From: Celoporthe dispersa
Lineage: Eukaryota; Ascomycota; Sordariomycetes; Diaporthales; Cryphonectriaceae
Reading direction: 5' to 3'
NCBI GenBank assembly: GCA_016584495.1
Contig: WAID01000007.1
Location: forward strand, 2,838,001-2,902,000
DNA: 64,000 nucleotides
Shown: piece by piece, positions 1 through 11,011 of the stretch
How positions within the stretch are numbered: position 1 is the stretch's first letter
Layout: each line of letters starts with the position of its first letter
The notes under the pieces: model-generated
What the model was told of the DNA's origin: nothing
Seen by the model: only the letters and a program-made list of their open reading frames with translations
The model's database searches: none
Position numbers and translations under genes: made by a program

Positions 1-421
1 TACGCATAAAATGAAGAAGCTACTTAGATTAGGCGCCTGCTAAGCCTATCAAGGCGCACTACACAGTTGAAGGAGCGGTTTGCCTGCATTAGTGCAGGCT
101 TTTGTGTAACCTGAATGTTATAGCTGTTCGCCTATTGTGGGGGCCAAAGCTGTTCAGGAGGATTTTATAAGCAATGCTATACTTGAAAGAAGTGATTTAT
201 ATCTCGCATCTGCCTGAGAAAGAAAAAAAAAGAGACAGAAAGAAAAAAAAATTGAGACCTTTCAGAGTGCTTTCGAGTTTCCTGTTACTCTTCTTCAGAT
301 CATCACGTCCCAGCTGAGGACCTGAAACAGCCCTTCCCGACCTACGAGGTTTCAAGTTTTCTTCTTTTTTCTTTTTCCCGTTCTACTTTTCCTTGCCTTC
401 ACCGAATCGTCGGGGTTCATT
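1..421. other. Left-edge noncoding stretch
   Basis: No coding or RNA feature is recognisable. It holds A-rich tracts (about 219-253) and probably the 5' leader of the gene starting at 422. Confidence 0.4.
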
Positions 422-1277
422 ATGTCCATCAACATCGGCTTCATAATTGTCCCGATCATCATTGGCATCGGGATCTTCCTCTCGTTCTTCCTCCGATTCA
501 CGAGCGTGGGCCGAAAGCTTCGGAGGCGGCATGCGGAATGGCGCGCCAAGTTCAGCTTCAGGTACCGCAGGTTACTTAACGAGAATAAGAAAAAAGCTCT
601 CCGAGGAGGTGAAGAAGCGCGAGGCCGAGGAGAGAGAGACAGACAACGGCGTGCCGGTCTGGTTCTCGCGGTACATCGAGTACGGTCAGCTCAAACACTG
701 GGTCCTCATCATCAACGGGGTGAAATACGAGCTGCGGAAACATGACACCGACAACACGTATATCTACAGCGTGAAGGAGTATCATGGTTGGGACGCCGTG
801 CAGGAGAAACGCGCCGCGGCCCTCACGGAGAAACAGATCCCGGACGTCGACGGCTTCTACATCTGCCTCATTGGCTGGACGCGCCTGTCCGAGACCCAGC
901 TGGAAAGCCACTGCCAGGCAGTGGTGCGAAAGTACTTCGACTCCTACAACGTGATCTGGCGAAACTGCCAGGACTTTCTGCAGGACTTTGCGGATCGCAT
1001 TGTCAGCACCAAGGCCATCGACTGGTCGTGGTTTCGAGAGAACACCAAGACTGAGTACCAATCGAGCCAGCAGCTACCGAAGCCCCCCGAGGCCATCCTC
1101 GAGGCGCAATTCGTCATGCAACAAAACCACGGTCACCATCACCTAAGCCATCAGACCCAGAACCAACTTAACATTCAACTGCAAGCCTTGTCTATGTCAC
1201 AAGGGGGTTTCATGGCTACACAGCAGCCAGGTTTTGTTGGCGGGGTACCTCCCGGTGCTGTGGGGATAAATTGCTAA
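422..1277 (+). CDS. N-terminally membrane-anchored LRAT/NlpC-P60-like protein (single-base frame break)
   Basis: The ATG at 422 opens a hydrophobic segment (residues about 4-24) followed by a basic stretch (GRKLRRRH), as in a single-pass N-terminal anchor. The rest lies in another frame (codons in phase with 597) and runs to the stop at 1277. The frames join if one A is removed from the A6 run at 590-595, so one base appears to be extra; a GT-AG intron 506-596 with a poor donor is a weaker option. The soluble part has GVPVWFSRYIEYG, then HWVLIING, then NCQDF about 90 residues later. This His...NCxxF spacing resembles the papain-like LRAT/PPPDE/NlpC-P60 folds, where His and Cys are catalytic. 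The C-terminal 60 residues are Q/H-rich. About 284 aa. An independent ATG at 531 would give a shorter form without the anchor. The function is inferred from motif only. Confidence 0.6.
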
Positions 1278-3403
1278 ATCACGGATCTACTCACTGTCAA
1301 AGACATGTGACAAGCTTCCTGACGAAATGTGTCTGCGTCCGCGCGTGTATGTGCTTGCACATCCGACTCCCGCTCTCCAGTTGCTTGTGAGTGGAGTGCG
1401 TTGATTCCGGATTCAACTTGATTATGTAGCAAATTGAGGTCTAGAAAGAACCCTGTGTTAATGAGTACTGCAATAGTCCGAAGGTCCTGAAGCAGCATGG
1501 AGGTTTATGTGAACAAGAGCAGTGCCAAGTTTACCGATGAATAGGAAACACCACTGAGTGAACTGTTGATGAGGATGCAAGTGGTCACTAGCGGTGAGGC
1601 TATTCAGGTGTATTTCAAACGAGGACTTGGATTGAGCTATGGATAATCGTGTATCTGATGGTAATAAACGCGTGGTTATTATATACATATCCAGCTCTTC
1701 AGACTGGCTCACCTGCTTAAGTAATGATCCAAGTGACCCAGGTTTGCAAGAGCCACAAGATAATGCTGCATTTACGGTTCATCAAGTTGAAAAAATTATT
1801 TTGTTTTATTCTCGATCGGCCCTAGTTACTGAGAAAATAAACTTGCATAGCTGTATCCGTCGTTCTTCCTATCGCTATCCCGCCTACTCCGTCCACAAGC
1901 AATCCTGGGGTCGCAGCCCGAAGCAGCCGAGTCCACGAGGAACGAGACCCGCTCCCCCAGTCTCTCAGGTAGCTGTAGTAATTAAATGGCAAAGTCTCTG
2001 TTTTCGCGAACCGTAGAGGGTGGGCTGTGTGGTTGCATTGTCTCATGGGGGACGGCAGGGTGCGCCAATGAAAGGGTAGATTCAGCGTTTTGGTATTATT
2101 AATGTAATACATGTTCATCTCGTGTCCTGCCGCCTTGGCTCCCGATCTCCGTTCCTCTCGGGAACGCTCACTCGAAGGAGGTTGGCAGTGGTTGGTAGCA
2201 CCGACATGGTTTTCTCTCACGCGTCATCCTGGTATAGGTCCTCATAACTTGGGCCCAGCAGCTGAGCACTTGAGCATATAGCATGCAGGTCTGCTCTGCT
2301 GTGGCGTCTGTTTTGCTGTCATCAAGCACCTGCAGCGCGCACTGGTTGGCGAGGTGACCAGACGACGAAGCCGGGGGGGCTCGAGTCCGGACAGCCAAAC
2401 AACACAACAGCCTTGTTCTTAGTTGCATATCGCCTGCATCTTCATGCGCTTCCGTGTTGCCTTTGCCTCCTCCCGAGTACAACGGGCGAACAGGTCAACC
2501 ATTAGCGAGCGGCGACAACAGTTAGGAGGGATTAGCTGGCCTGTCAACTGTGGACACGGTATGAATATCGGGACTAGCCTGTGATGCTCGTCTGCGAGGA
2601 GACCCTTGCCCACATCTGTTCTGCTGTCAGGGGTGGCAAGTGGGTTGCTTTGACGTCGTCGCTGTCCCTCGTAATTGAACTTTTGATTTTCTCTAATAAG
2701 ACCAATTACCCCCTCTCCATTCCTCATCGACGCGTTGTCATTCCCCCTCCCCTCCCCTCCCGCCTCGATCATTCTTATTACCTTTTTCCCTCTCTCGTAT
2801 ATTGAGGTCCTAATTGTCACTAAATCACGAGACCAAATCTCCGGGCCTGCCCTACGGACGACGCCGTTGACGATTTCTCTGCGCTGTCGCTAATTTAGAT
2901 CTGGGACACACAGACTCTCCAACACGGACCGCGTCGCGCGCCGAAAGCTGCTCTCCGGATCCCGCTAGGCCTGGTCAGCCTGTCGCTCCCGCCGAGCCTC
3001 AGGGCCAGAGGTCTTGGTGTGGTGGTCATCCCAGTGGGGAGTCAACCAGAGAAACGAGAGAGAGAGAGAGAGAGGGAGAGAGGGAGAGAGAGCCCTGAGA
3101 CAGGGACGATCGCTGGGGAGGTGCTGTCTCCAAATCCCTTAGCTCGACCGCTAGCTTGTGTGTTTTTGGGGGCACGGGGGGAGGTCGGCAACCCACCGTG
3201 CCACCGTGCCACCCAGTATCCACTGGCGTCTGCATAGTACCGCTGAACGGTGCAGGGCTCACAGTAGCTGAGGGGTGTCTCTGAGGCCCGCGGGAAAGCA
3301 GCGGGTAGGATCTCGCTCGGCACCTGCAGGTCGCTGTAAACAGTGGAACCACAGGCGGGCGGCCGACAGGGGGCCCTACAACTTTCACCCGCCGCCATTC
3401 GTC
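1278..3403. other. Intergenic region, no gene recognised
   Basis: About 2.1 kb between the LRAT-like gene and the CLIP-170 gene. Short ORFs on both strands have no recognisable domain. A GA microsatellite lies at 3056-3093, close to the CLIP-170 start and probably within its promoter or 5' leader. Confidence 0.5.
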
Positions 3404-5990
3404 ATGTCTTCATCTCAGGTAGCCGCCCTCCCAGTCCAGAACACAATCAACACCACCACCACCACCACCACCACCACGACCGCCACCACCCCTACGACGC
3501 CACGAAGCCTCCGCAGGCCGAACGCTCGCAAACTTGCAGGGCCAGGGAGGATCCTGACAGTCTCGACACCCAACCTCAGAAGTGCCTACGCCGACTCCTC
3601 CTCGTCCACGTCCAACCCGCCGGTCCCCTTCCTGCAGCGCAAGGGCTCACAGGCTGCCCTGACATCCAACTCCCTCGCCACGATTCCTGATGCCTCGGAG
3701 AGTTACGCCCTTGCCACCCTGAACGGTTCCCCCCCGCCCAGTAGCAAGATGGCGCCCTCGCCTCTGACGCCAAGGGCGCCTGGCGGCGATGTCACGGTGG
3801 GCGACACGGTGGACGTCCCTGGCGACATGCAGGGGATGGTGCGCTTCGTTGGCACGATCCCAGGCAAGAAGGGTGTCTTTGCTGGTGTCGAGCTGCGACC
3901 CGACTTTGCGCCTCGCGGCAAGAACAACGGCGATGTAGACGGGTCCGTCCCCCCTTCGGGAGGAAGTCTCTACCCCCCTGATTAACATGGTTTACTGATG
4001 CGCTCTGCTCCAGTGTGTCCTACTTTACTACGAGCATACCAGGCGCAGGCATCTTCCTCCCGCTTAACAAGGCCGTCAGGCGCGAACCTCCTCCTAACTC
4101 CTCCTTTCCAATGAGCCCCACCTCTGCGAGCGGCCTCAAGGCCGGCACCCAGAACTCAACAAACTACACCCCGCCTACCGCATCTGTGGGCCAGTTCAGC
4201 AAGTCGGTCGGACCGGGTCGCGCGTCGAGCCCGCCGGGGAAGAAGTCGAGGCCCTCGCTCTCCCGGCCCGAGTCGCCAACACGCAAGCTTCAGATCAACC
4301 CAGGAGCACGGCCGAGCCTGGGCACACCCGCGAAGAACATGCCACGATACGGAAGCCCAACGCAGAACAAGTTCTCCCAGAGCGCCCGAGGGCCACCGAC
4401 GCCGGGGGATCCAGCCAAGAGAGGCATGTTACAGCCGAGTCGCAATTTCAGCACGGGACCGCGCAGCATCTCGGCCCTCTCTGCACGGAGCACAGGGCTC
4501 GCAGCGGAGGAAGAGCACGCGCCCGTGGGAAATGGCATTGCGGGGCCTAGGGACCCAGACAGGCCCTCGTCGGGGCAGAAGCAGCGCGTCCCGTCACGGC
4601 AGGCGGCATTCCAGGACGAAGAAATCGAGAGGCTGCGCGCCGAGGTGGCAGACCGGGACAGGCAGCTGAAGGAGCAGTCAGCGACGCTGATGGAGATGGA
4701 GAGCAGCCTTACGGAGGTGCAGAGCCTCATGGAGCAGGCCGAGCTGCCCGGCCCGGCCCGGAGAGACAGCCTGGATGATAAGGACACGGCGCACCTGCGG
4801 GCACTTGTCAAGGAGAAGAACGAGAAGATCGCGATGCTCACGGCAGAGTTCGACACGCACAGGGCCGACTTCCGGAGCACTATCGATACGCTGGAGCTGG
4901 CGAGCTCGGAGACGGAGAGGGTCTACGAGAAGCGCATAGAGGAGCTCATGCAGGACATACAACACATCTCGGAGCGGGAGAGCGACGTGGATGCGGTTGC
5001 GACGCAGCTGAAGCAGCTAGAGGAGCTGGTGCAGGAGCTGGAGGAGGGGCTGGAGGACGCCAGGAGGGGCGAGGCGGAGGCGAGGGGAGAGGTGGAGTTC
5101 CTGAGGGGCGAGGTCGAGAGGACGCGCGCCGAGCTCAGGAGGGAGCGAGAGAAGGCGGCGGCCGGCGCGCACGGCACGAGTGGGCCGGGCAAGGAGGACC
5201 AGCCTGCGCTCTTCAAGGAGCTAGAGCAGAAGGAGGACGAGATCAGAGGCCTGAAGGCGATCATTCACTCCCTGAGCAGGGACTCCGTGCCCGGCGATGC
5301 CGAGCGGCCGCCTACGGGGACAGACGACACTGCGGCGAGGGAGAAGCTCGAGCGCGAGGTAGCCGAGCTCCGCGCCCTCCTCGATACTAAGAATAGCCAG
5401 GAGGAGGAGATGGAGCACGAGCTGGAAGCACTCCGCCGAGGCAGCATGGCCACCCTCCGCGGCAACGATCGGTCCTCGGCGCGCGACTCGCGCGACACGG
5501 TGGTCCTGGCCAAGGACCCGGAACTGCGGTTGTCCGAGCCGCAGGCGCAGCGCAAGGCGCACAACCGCGTGCGGACGCTTGACACGATGCCCGAGAGCGA
5601 CGGTCTCTCGTCCATCACGGAGCACAGCACCCTCTGGTGCGAGCTGTGCGAGGCCTCTGGGCACGACATCCTGGGGTGCACAAACATGTTTGGAAGCCAG
5701 GGAGGCAAAGACGAGCCGGCGCCGAAGCCCTGAACGAGGCCGGTCTCGCACCACCTGCCGAGACCGACCAATATAAGATCGCGCCGCTCTCGCCACGGCT
5801 GCCACTGCCACCTGTGCCCCAGCCTACGGCTGATGTCCCAGAGAAGGTCAAGGGACCGCCGTCGAACCTGATGGACCCGGGCCCGGTGGCTGGCAAGGAG
5901 AGCGGCATCATCGACCCAGATGCGTGGTGCGCGCTCTGCGAGAAGGACGGGCACAACAGCGTGGACTGTCCGTTCGAGGATGCATTTTAG
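3404..5990 (+). CDS. CLIP-170 family microtubule plus-end protein (CAP-Gly, coiled coil, two zinc knuckles)
   Basis: Family role: CLIP-170 proteins (Bik1 in budding yeast, Tip1 in fission yeast, ClipA in Aspergillus) track microtubule plus ends and load dynein. Exon 1 is 3404-3942 and exon 2 starts at 4014; the 71-nt GT-AG intron splits the CAP-Gly domain (residues about 127-205) right after the GKNNG groove motif, and splicing gives GVSYFTTSIPGAG. Ser/Thr/Pro-rich regions flank it. A long coiled coil follows (about nt 4615-5460), rich in E, L and R heptads. The tail has two CX2CX4HX4C knuckles: WCELCEASGHDILGC near 5636 and WCALCEKDGHNSVDC near 5929, then an acidic aromatic end. The second knuckle is in another frame; a missing base, most simply in CCC at 5728-5730, removes the stop at 5731. 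No GT-AG intron with correct phase fits. The start at 3404 is the first ATG of the frame. Family assignment is very secure. Confidence 0.93.
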
Positions 5991-6984
5991 ACAGGATGCG
6001 CCTTGACCTTGTTTTTTTTTTTCCTTCTCCCCCCCGAGATATACCCCTTTTCATTCCTGGAACCAGGGCTTTCATGGCCTGCTCTCGCAACATCAAACAC
6101 ATGGACCGGAGCGGACGCTTTGAACAAGCAGAGAAGTATGCTGCGATGAATGCGTGTGTGTGGGTGGGTGGAAAGACGAACTGTTTCTTGTCTCTTGTCT
6201 TTTTCTACACTGTCGTGTATTATATCCTTTACATACCCCTTCCGCATGCGATCTCGAGCTACGTGCCTTATTTATTCTGTTCGGAACGGACGAAAAGGAC
6301 AATCAGTTCTTGCTGCTTGATAGTCACGATACCAGAATATATTTCTCGTCTATGGTTTGGTAGCGGGGAAAAGGCGTGTTAAAAACACACAATAATAATT
6401 GTAGACAGAACTCGAAATTTAAAAAGAAAAAAAAATAAAAAAGAGAGAGAGAGAGCCATGGCTTTTCAGAGGCAGGCATTCGCAGGAGGACCCCTGAAGA
6501 AACAGGGCGCAGCAGCGCGACACGAACGCCCACGCAGCCCGCAGCGAGGATCCTTGCACGCTGTCGCGTCATCGCAATTGGCCCGACGTTTTTGTCTTAC
6601 AAGACACTTCAGCTTTACCTGCGCAGCGTCGCATCATCCTCATCACCACCTCTCCCTCTATCCCCGCCTGGGTTTTTCTTCTCTCTTTTTTTTTGTGTTA
6701 GCAGCCAGAACCCACAAGGTACCAATCAGTACAAGAAAATTGACTCCGGCGTGGTCATACATCTGAGAAGCGCGCGAGGCGATAGAACCCAAGTCAGATC
6801 ATCGAGCAGAGGGGTTCCCGCCTTGTCCGTGGCGGCAGCATCCATCACCCGAGAGAGAGAGAGAGAGAGCTGCTGATAGCTGCGCTGGCGGGCAGAGAGA
6901 GCCAGCTCACTGGTGCACGACGACCTGCTGCTTGAAGCACCTACACAGTACAGACAGACCGGGCAAGCCAGCCAGCCACTCACA
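5991..6984. other. Intergenic region upstream of the STK16-like kinase
   Basis: About 1 kb with T-rich and GA-repeat tracts (6446-6456, 6850-6869). No coding feature is supported. Confidence 0.5.
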
Positions 6985-8575
6985 ATGGCGCAGGTCCTCC
7001 TCGACCTCATCACGTCCCTGGGCAACTGCCTGAACTGCTTCCCGGGCTCGCCGACGCTCAAGATCAACAGCCGGAGCTTCAAGATCCTGAGGTTACTAGG
7101 CGAGGTATGTTCTCACCCTCTTCTCCCGCTGGACTCTGTTATCTCGTCGTCTCCCAGGCCCTCCCTCCCTCTGCTGACCACCTCCCGCTGCAGGGCGGTT
7201 TCTCCTACGTGTACCTCGTCCAGGACACCTCGACCTCGGAGCTCCTCGCCCTCAAGAAGATCCGCTGTCCGTTCGGCGCCGAGTCCGTCGCCCAGGCCAT
7301 GAAGGAGGTGGACGCCTACAAGCTCTTCGCCAACACGCCCGGGATCATACACAGCGTCGACTACGCCATCGCCGAGGAGCGCGGCGGCGGCGAGGCCTCC
7401 AAGACGGTCTACGTGCTGCTGCCCTACTACCGCCGCGGGAACCTGCAGGACCTCATCAACGCCAACCTCGTCAACCACACCAGGTTCCCCGAGAAGAGGC
7501 TCATGCAGCTGTTCCTGGGCATGTGCAGGGCGCTGCGGGAGATGCACGCGTACAAAGGTGCGGGTGGTGGTGGTGGTGGTGGTGGTGGCAGCGAGAGGAT
7601 GGAGATGCGCGTCAACGGGGTGGACGAGAATGTTGCTGCGTCGAAAGATAGGCCGCAGAGGGGGGAGGGCGGGGTCCGGGGCCGATGAGGACGACGAGAC
7701 GGAGCAGCAGAGGCCGCTGATGATGGGCGAGGAGGGTGTGCCTGCGGGTGAGGTCAAGAGCTACTCGCACAGGGACATCAAGCCAGGTAGGGAGCCTTCC
7801 CCCCCCCCCCCCAAACCTCTCTCTTTCTTCTCTCGCTGCAGGTCACCACGGGAGGATGGCCATCGGGGTTCTCGAGGCTGACAGGCGGGCGACACACAAG
7901 GGAACATCATGATCGACGACACGGGCGCGGCGCCGATCCTCATGGACCTCGGCTCCCTCGCCGTCTCGCCCATACCCATAACATCACGCTCCCTCGCCAT
8001 CGCCACCCAGGACACCGCGGCGGAGCACAGCACGATGCCGTACCGGGCGCCGGAGCTCTTCGACGTCAAGACGGGCGCGGTGATCGACACCAAGGTCGAC
8101 ATCTGGTCGCTGGGCTGCACGCTGTACGCGTGCCTGGTCGGCAAGTCGCCGTTCGAGATGCGCAGCGACGAGACGGGCGGGTCGCTGAGCATCTGCGTGC
8201 TGAGCGGCGACTGGCGGTTCCCGGACGAAGGGCCCGGGGGTACCAAGAAGAAGGCCGCCCCGAGGAGGCAGGGGACAAACCTGAGCCAGTCCGGGGCCGG
8301 CAGTGCGGCGGCGCCCGAGGAGCTGGTCATCAGCGATCCGATCAAGGAGGTGGTGAGGAGGTGTCTGAAGGTTGAGCCCAGCGAGAGGCCGGATATGTAA
8401 GTGGTGTCCTTTCTTTTTTTCTTTTTCTTTTTCTTTTTTTTTCTTCTGTTCTTCTCCTCTCTTGATCGGTTCTGTAGGCAAGACACCATGCTGACTCGCG
8501 GTGGCATGCAGAGACGAGCTGATCCAGATGGTGGACAAGGTGGTCGAGGAGCTGCCGGAGGACGACTCAACATGA
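6985..8575 (+). CDS. STK16/Env7-type (NAK family) serine/threonine kinase
   Basis: Exons: 6985-7104, 7194-7786 (with one frame break), 7901-8396, 8512-8575. Introns: 7105-7193 (gtatgt), 7787-7900 (gtaggg), 8397-8511 (gtaagt). Splicing yields LLGEGGFSYVYLV (Gly loop), ALKKI (VAIK Lys), HRDIKPGN (catalytic loop), DLGS (DFG variant with Leu and Gly as in STK16), APE, and DIWSLGC. The N-terminus has a NCLNC cluster; STK16 and yeast Env7 are acylated at N-terminal Cys, so membrane attachment to vacuole/Golgi is plausible. A low-complexity insert of about 60 residues (poly-Gly from a GGT repeat at 7565-7590, then an acidic stretch) sits just before HRD. In it the frame shifts by +1; an extra G in the G6 run 7660-7665 explains this, while an intron 7558-7660 with weak donor is an alternative. 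Yeast Env7 regulates vacuole fusion; the role here is inferred. Confidence 0.9.
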
Positions 8576-9254
8576 GAGACGGGGGAGGGGGGGGAGGGGG
8601 GGAGGGGAATGAGGAATACAAAGGTCTCGAGGCTGGAACCCGACTCGTGTTGTAGATATCTCTTGTCAGGCTTCTCATATCACTATGCGATTTCATTTTA
8701 TTTATTTTTTTTTTCTCTCTTAGGCGTCTGTCTGCATACCATTGGTAAGGCGAGAGGCGCAATGTCAATCTCACCTGACTATCTCATAAAGGTTGAATGA
8801 CAATGTATTGCCTGATGTTTATGCCTCCTCCCTCCTAGCAGATGCAGTAAACCCAGCACCTCAAAGACAAAAACGCGGTACCATAAACATTCTCGGCGTA
8901 TAACCGAGGGGGAGTTGCAAATGCGAGCTGCTGCTTTATTTTGTCCGACTTGCCGCTGCGAATTGATGATAGTTCTTTTCCCCTTTCCCATCTCATCCAT
9001 CCTAAGAAACGTCATGCCAGGATCCCGCGACTCAACCCAGCCAACCTCTACTTTCTGGAACCACTCAGCTTCTTCTTCTTTTTTTTTCTCCCCTCCCACC
9101 AGCTCACATCCACAACACCGCACCTATTTTCACCTCAGTGCGTCAGCACACAATCATTATATTTTCCTGTTTTCCAATCGTCCTAGGATACCCAACCACT
9201 CAGGTTCACTTCTCCCACGCGGCCCAGGAAAGCTCCTCAACCCCACCCCCGGCA
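8576..9254. other. Intergenic region
   Basis: About 680 bp between the kinase stop and the G-patch gene start. It has T-rich tracts and no recognisable coding feature; it probably holds the kinase 3' end and the promoter of the next gene. Confidence 0.5.
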
Positions 9255-10442
9255 ATGCGCCACTTCAGCCAGGCAAGAAGACCACCGCCACGAGGCTTCG
9301 ACAACGACGAGAGTGACCTTCCCTCCCGATCCCCATCATCACCGCCGGGGCCTGACGCCACAGACAAGCCACCCAGAGGCACAGGCCGAGATGAAGGAAC
9401 AGGTCAGGAGGAGGATGAGGAAGAAGAAGAAGACGACTACCTCACCATGGCCCTCCCTACCGAGACCCAAACCCACCCGGAGACCTCCCTCCAGCGCCGC
9501 CAGCGCCTCGCCAAGGAAGGCCTCCGCCGCGGCCGTGTCCCCTCCAAGGCCGAGCTGGCGGCCCAGGAGCGAGAGCGTCGCGAGGAAGGGCTCTCGCGGT
9601 CCCTGTTCGACCCGCCTGACCCTACCCGCGCCAGCACCAGCACCAGCACCGCTGGAGGGACCAAGAAGTCCAAGGGCCTCGCCATGATGGCCAAGATGGG
9701 GTTTCGGCCCGGGACGGGTCTGGGCGTGGGCGGAGCAGGGGCCGGCGCGACGGTCGAGCCGCTGCGGATCGAGGTGCGGGAGGACCGCGGCGGGATCGGG
9801 CTCGAGGGGGAGAGGAGGCGGAAGCTGGAGGAGGCGGCGGCGGCGGCCGGGGCAGGAGGGGCGGCGGTCAAGAGGCCGCGGCTGGACGAGGGGGATTATA
9901 GGGTGCGCATGGCCAAGGAGAGGGACGCGGCGAGGAAGGAGAAGCTTGTGCTGGCGGCGCAGAAGATTGCGGAGCGGATGGACGAGGACGGAGCTGTGGG
10001 CCCTGGCGGCGACGATGACGAGGAGGAGGAGGGAGGCTCGACAGCGGGCACACGCACCAAACCCCTCAGGTCCATCCCCGTCCTCTACCGCGCCCTCGTC
10101 CGCAGCCGCGAGCAGGCCGAGCGCGACAGGCGGATGCGCCACGACCTCGAGACCAGCACGGGCACGCTGTCGTCCAGGCTCCCCACCTACGAGGACGACA
10201 CCCTCGACAGCGACGACAGGCTCGCCCTCGGGAGGGAGACGACGGCGTACGTGGCCGCGGACGACCTGGACGGGGAGGACGCGGAGCTGGACGGGTTCGA
10301 GGCGCTCGGGGTGGACGAGCGGCTGGGCAGGCTGGTCGGGTACCTGAGGGAGAGGTACCGCTACTGCTTTTGGTGCAAGTTTACGTATCCTGACGAGGGG
10401 ATGGGAGGGTGTCCCGGGCCGGAGGAGGAAGATCATGACTAG
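9255..10442 (+). CDS. G-patch and DUF4187 protein (GPATCH11-like)
   Basis: Single exon, 395 aa. The first in-frame ATG is 9255; upstream codons in this frame lack ATG. A G-patch lies at residues about 137-182: GLAMMAKMGFRPGTGLG, then a Gly-rich linker and EDRGGIG. A C-terminal DUF4187 module (about 350-392) has the paired cysteines YCFWCKF and a last Cys in GGCPGP. Between them are charged, K/R/E-rich helices, and an acidic run of E and D lies near residues 55-65. The domain order matches human GPATCH11/CCDC75 and its fungal relatives. G-patches activate DEAH-box helicases of the Prp2/Prp43 type, so an RNA-processing role is likely; the partner is unknown. The gene is intact. Confidence 0.88.
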   Translation: MRHFSQARRPPPRGFDNDESDLPSRSPSSPPGPDATDKPPRGTGRDEGTGQEEDEEEEEDDYLTMALPTETQTHPETSLQRRQRLAKEGLRRGRVPSKAELAAQERERREEGLSRSLFDPPDPTRASTSTSTAGGTKKSKGLAMMAKMGFRPGTGLGVGGAGAGATVEPLRIEVREDRGGIGLEGERRRKLEEAAAAAGAGGAAVKRPRLDEGDYRVRMAKERDAARKEKLVLAAQKIAERMDEDGAVGPGGDDDEEEEGGSTAGTRTKPLRSIPVLYRALVRSREQAERDRRMRHDLETSTGTLSSRLPTYEDDTLDSDDRLALGRETTAYVAADDLDGEDAELDGFEALGVDERLGRLVGYLRERYRYCFWCKFTYPDEGMGGCPGPEEEDHD

Positions 10443-11011
10443 GTAGGTGGGTGTGATTTTTTGACAGGAGAGGAACGTATAGTCTCTGCAGTAGGATCGT
10501 CTACAGGGGAAATCAAGCTTGGAAATTAAAGAAACTAGAAGAGAAAAAAAAGAATGGAAAAGAAGGACAGTACAATTTTTCATAGCCTGAAACATCACTT
10601 GAGAAATCCTTCTTGTGTAGAGTTTTGTTAATTCAAAAGTCGTGTATCTCTTTCGCTATCAAAGCACCTTTCCAACTCCAAACAACACGTATTAAGCCAT
10701 GCCAATCCCATCCCAACGCCCCCCTCCTGAATCCAAAAAAAAAAAAAAAAAGCAAAAAATGACAATCGCTCAACATAAGACTCGTATACGACTTTATTCT
10801 CAAGTCTTGAATCTCTCTCTCTCTCTCAAAAGTGTTACTTGGTCCACGGTCCCATGAGAAGAGCGGGGCGAGAACGGTATATAAAAAAAGAAAGAAAAAG
10901 GTGAAGAAAAAAGCAAGAGAGAAGGAAAAAAGGAAAAGGCCATGGATGGAGCCGGGCCCGCCCTCTTGCAATGCCTGTCATTTATTTCTTCAAAAACCAC
11001 CCCACGCGGGT
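10443..11011. other. Convergent intergenic region
   Basis: About 570 bp between convergent stops. A/T homopolymers (10736-10750) and a CT run (10811-10826) are present; no gene is seen. It probably holds both 3' UTRs. Confidence 0.5.

Noticed and set aside
506..596. Candidate intron joining the anchor exon to the LRAT-like part
   Set aside because: Donor GTGGGC and a purine-rich acceptor are poor, and the basic residues encoded between fit a continuous protein once one A is removed. It is kept only as an alternative.
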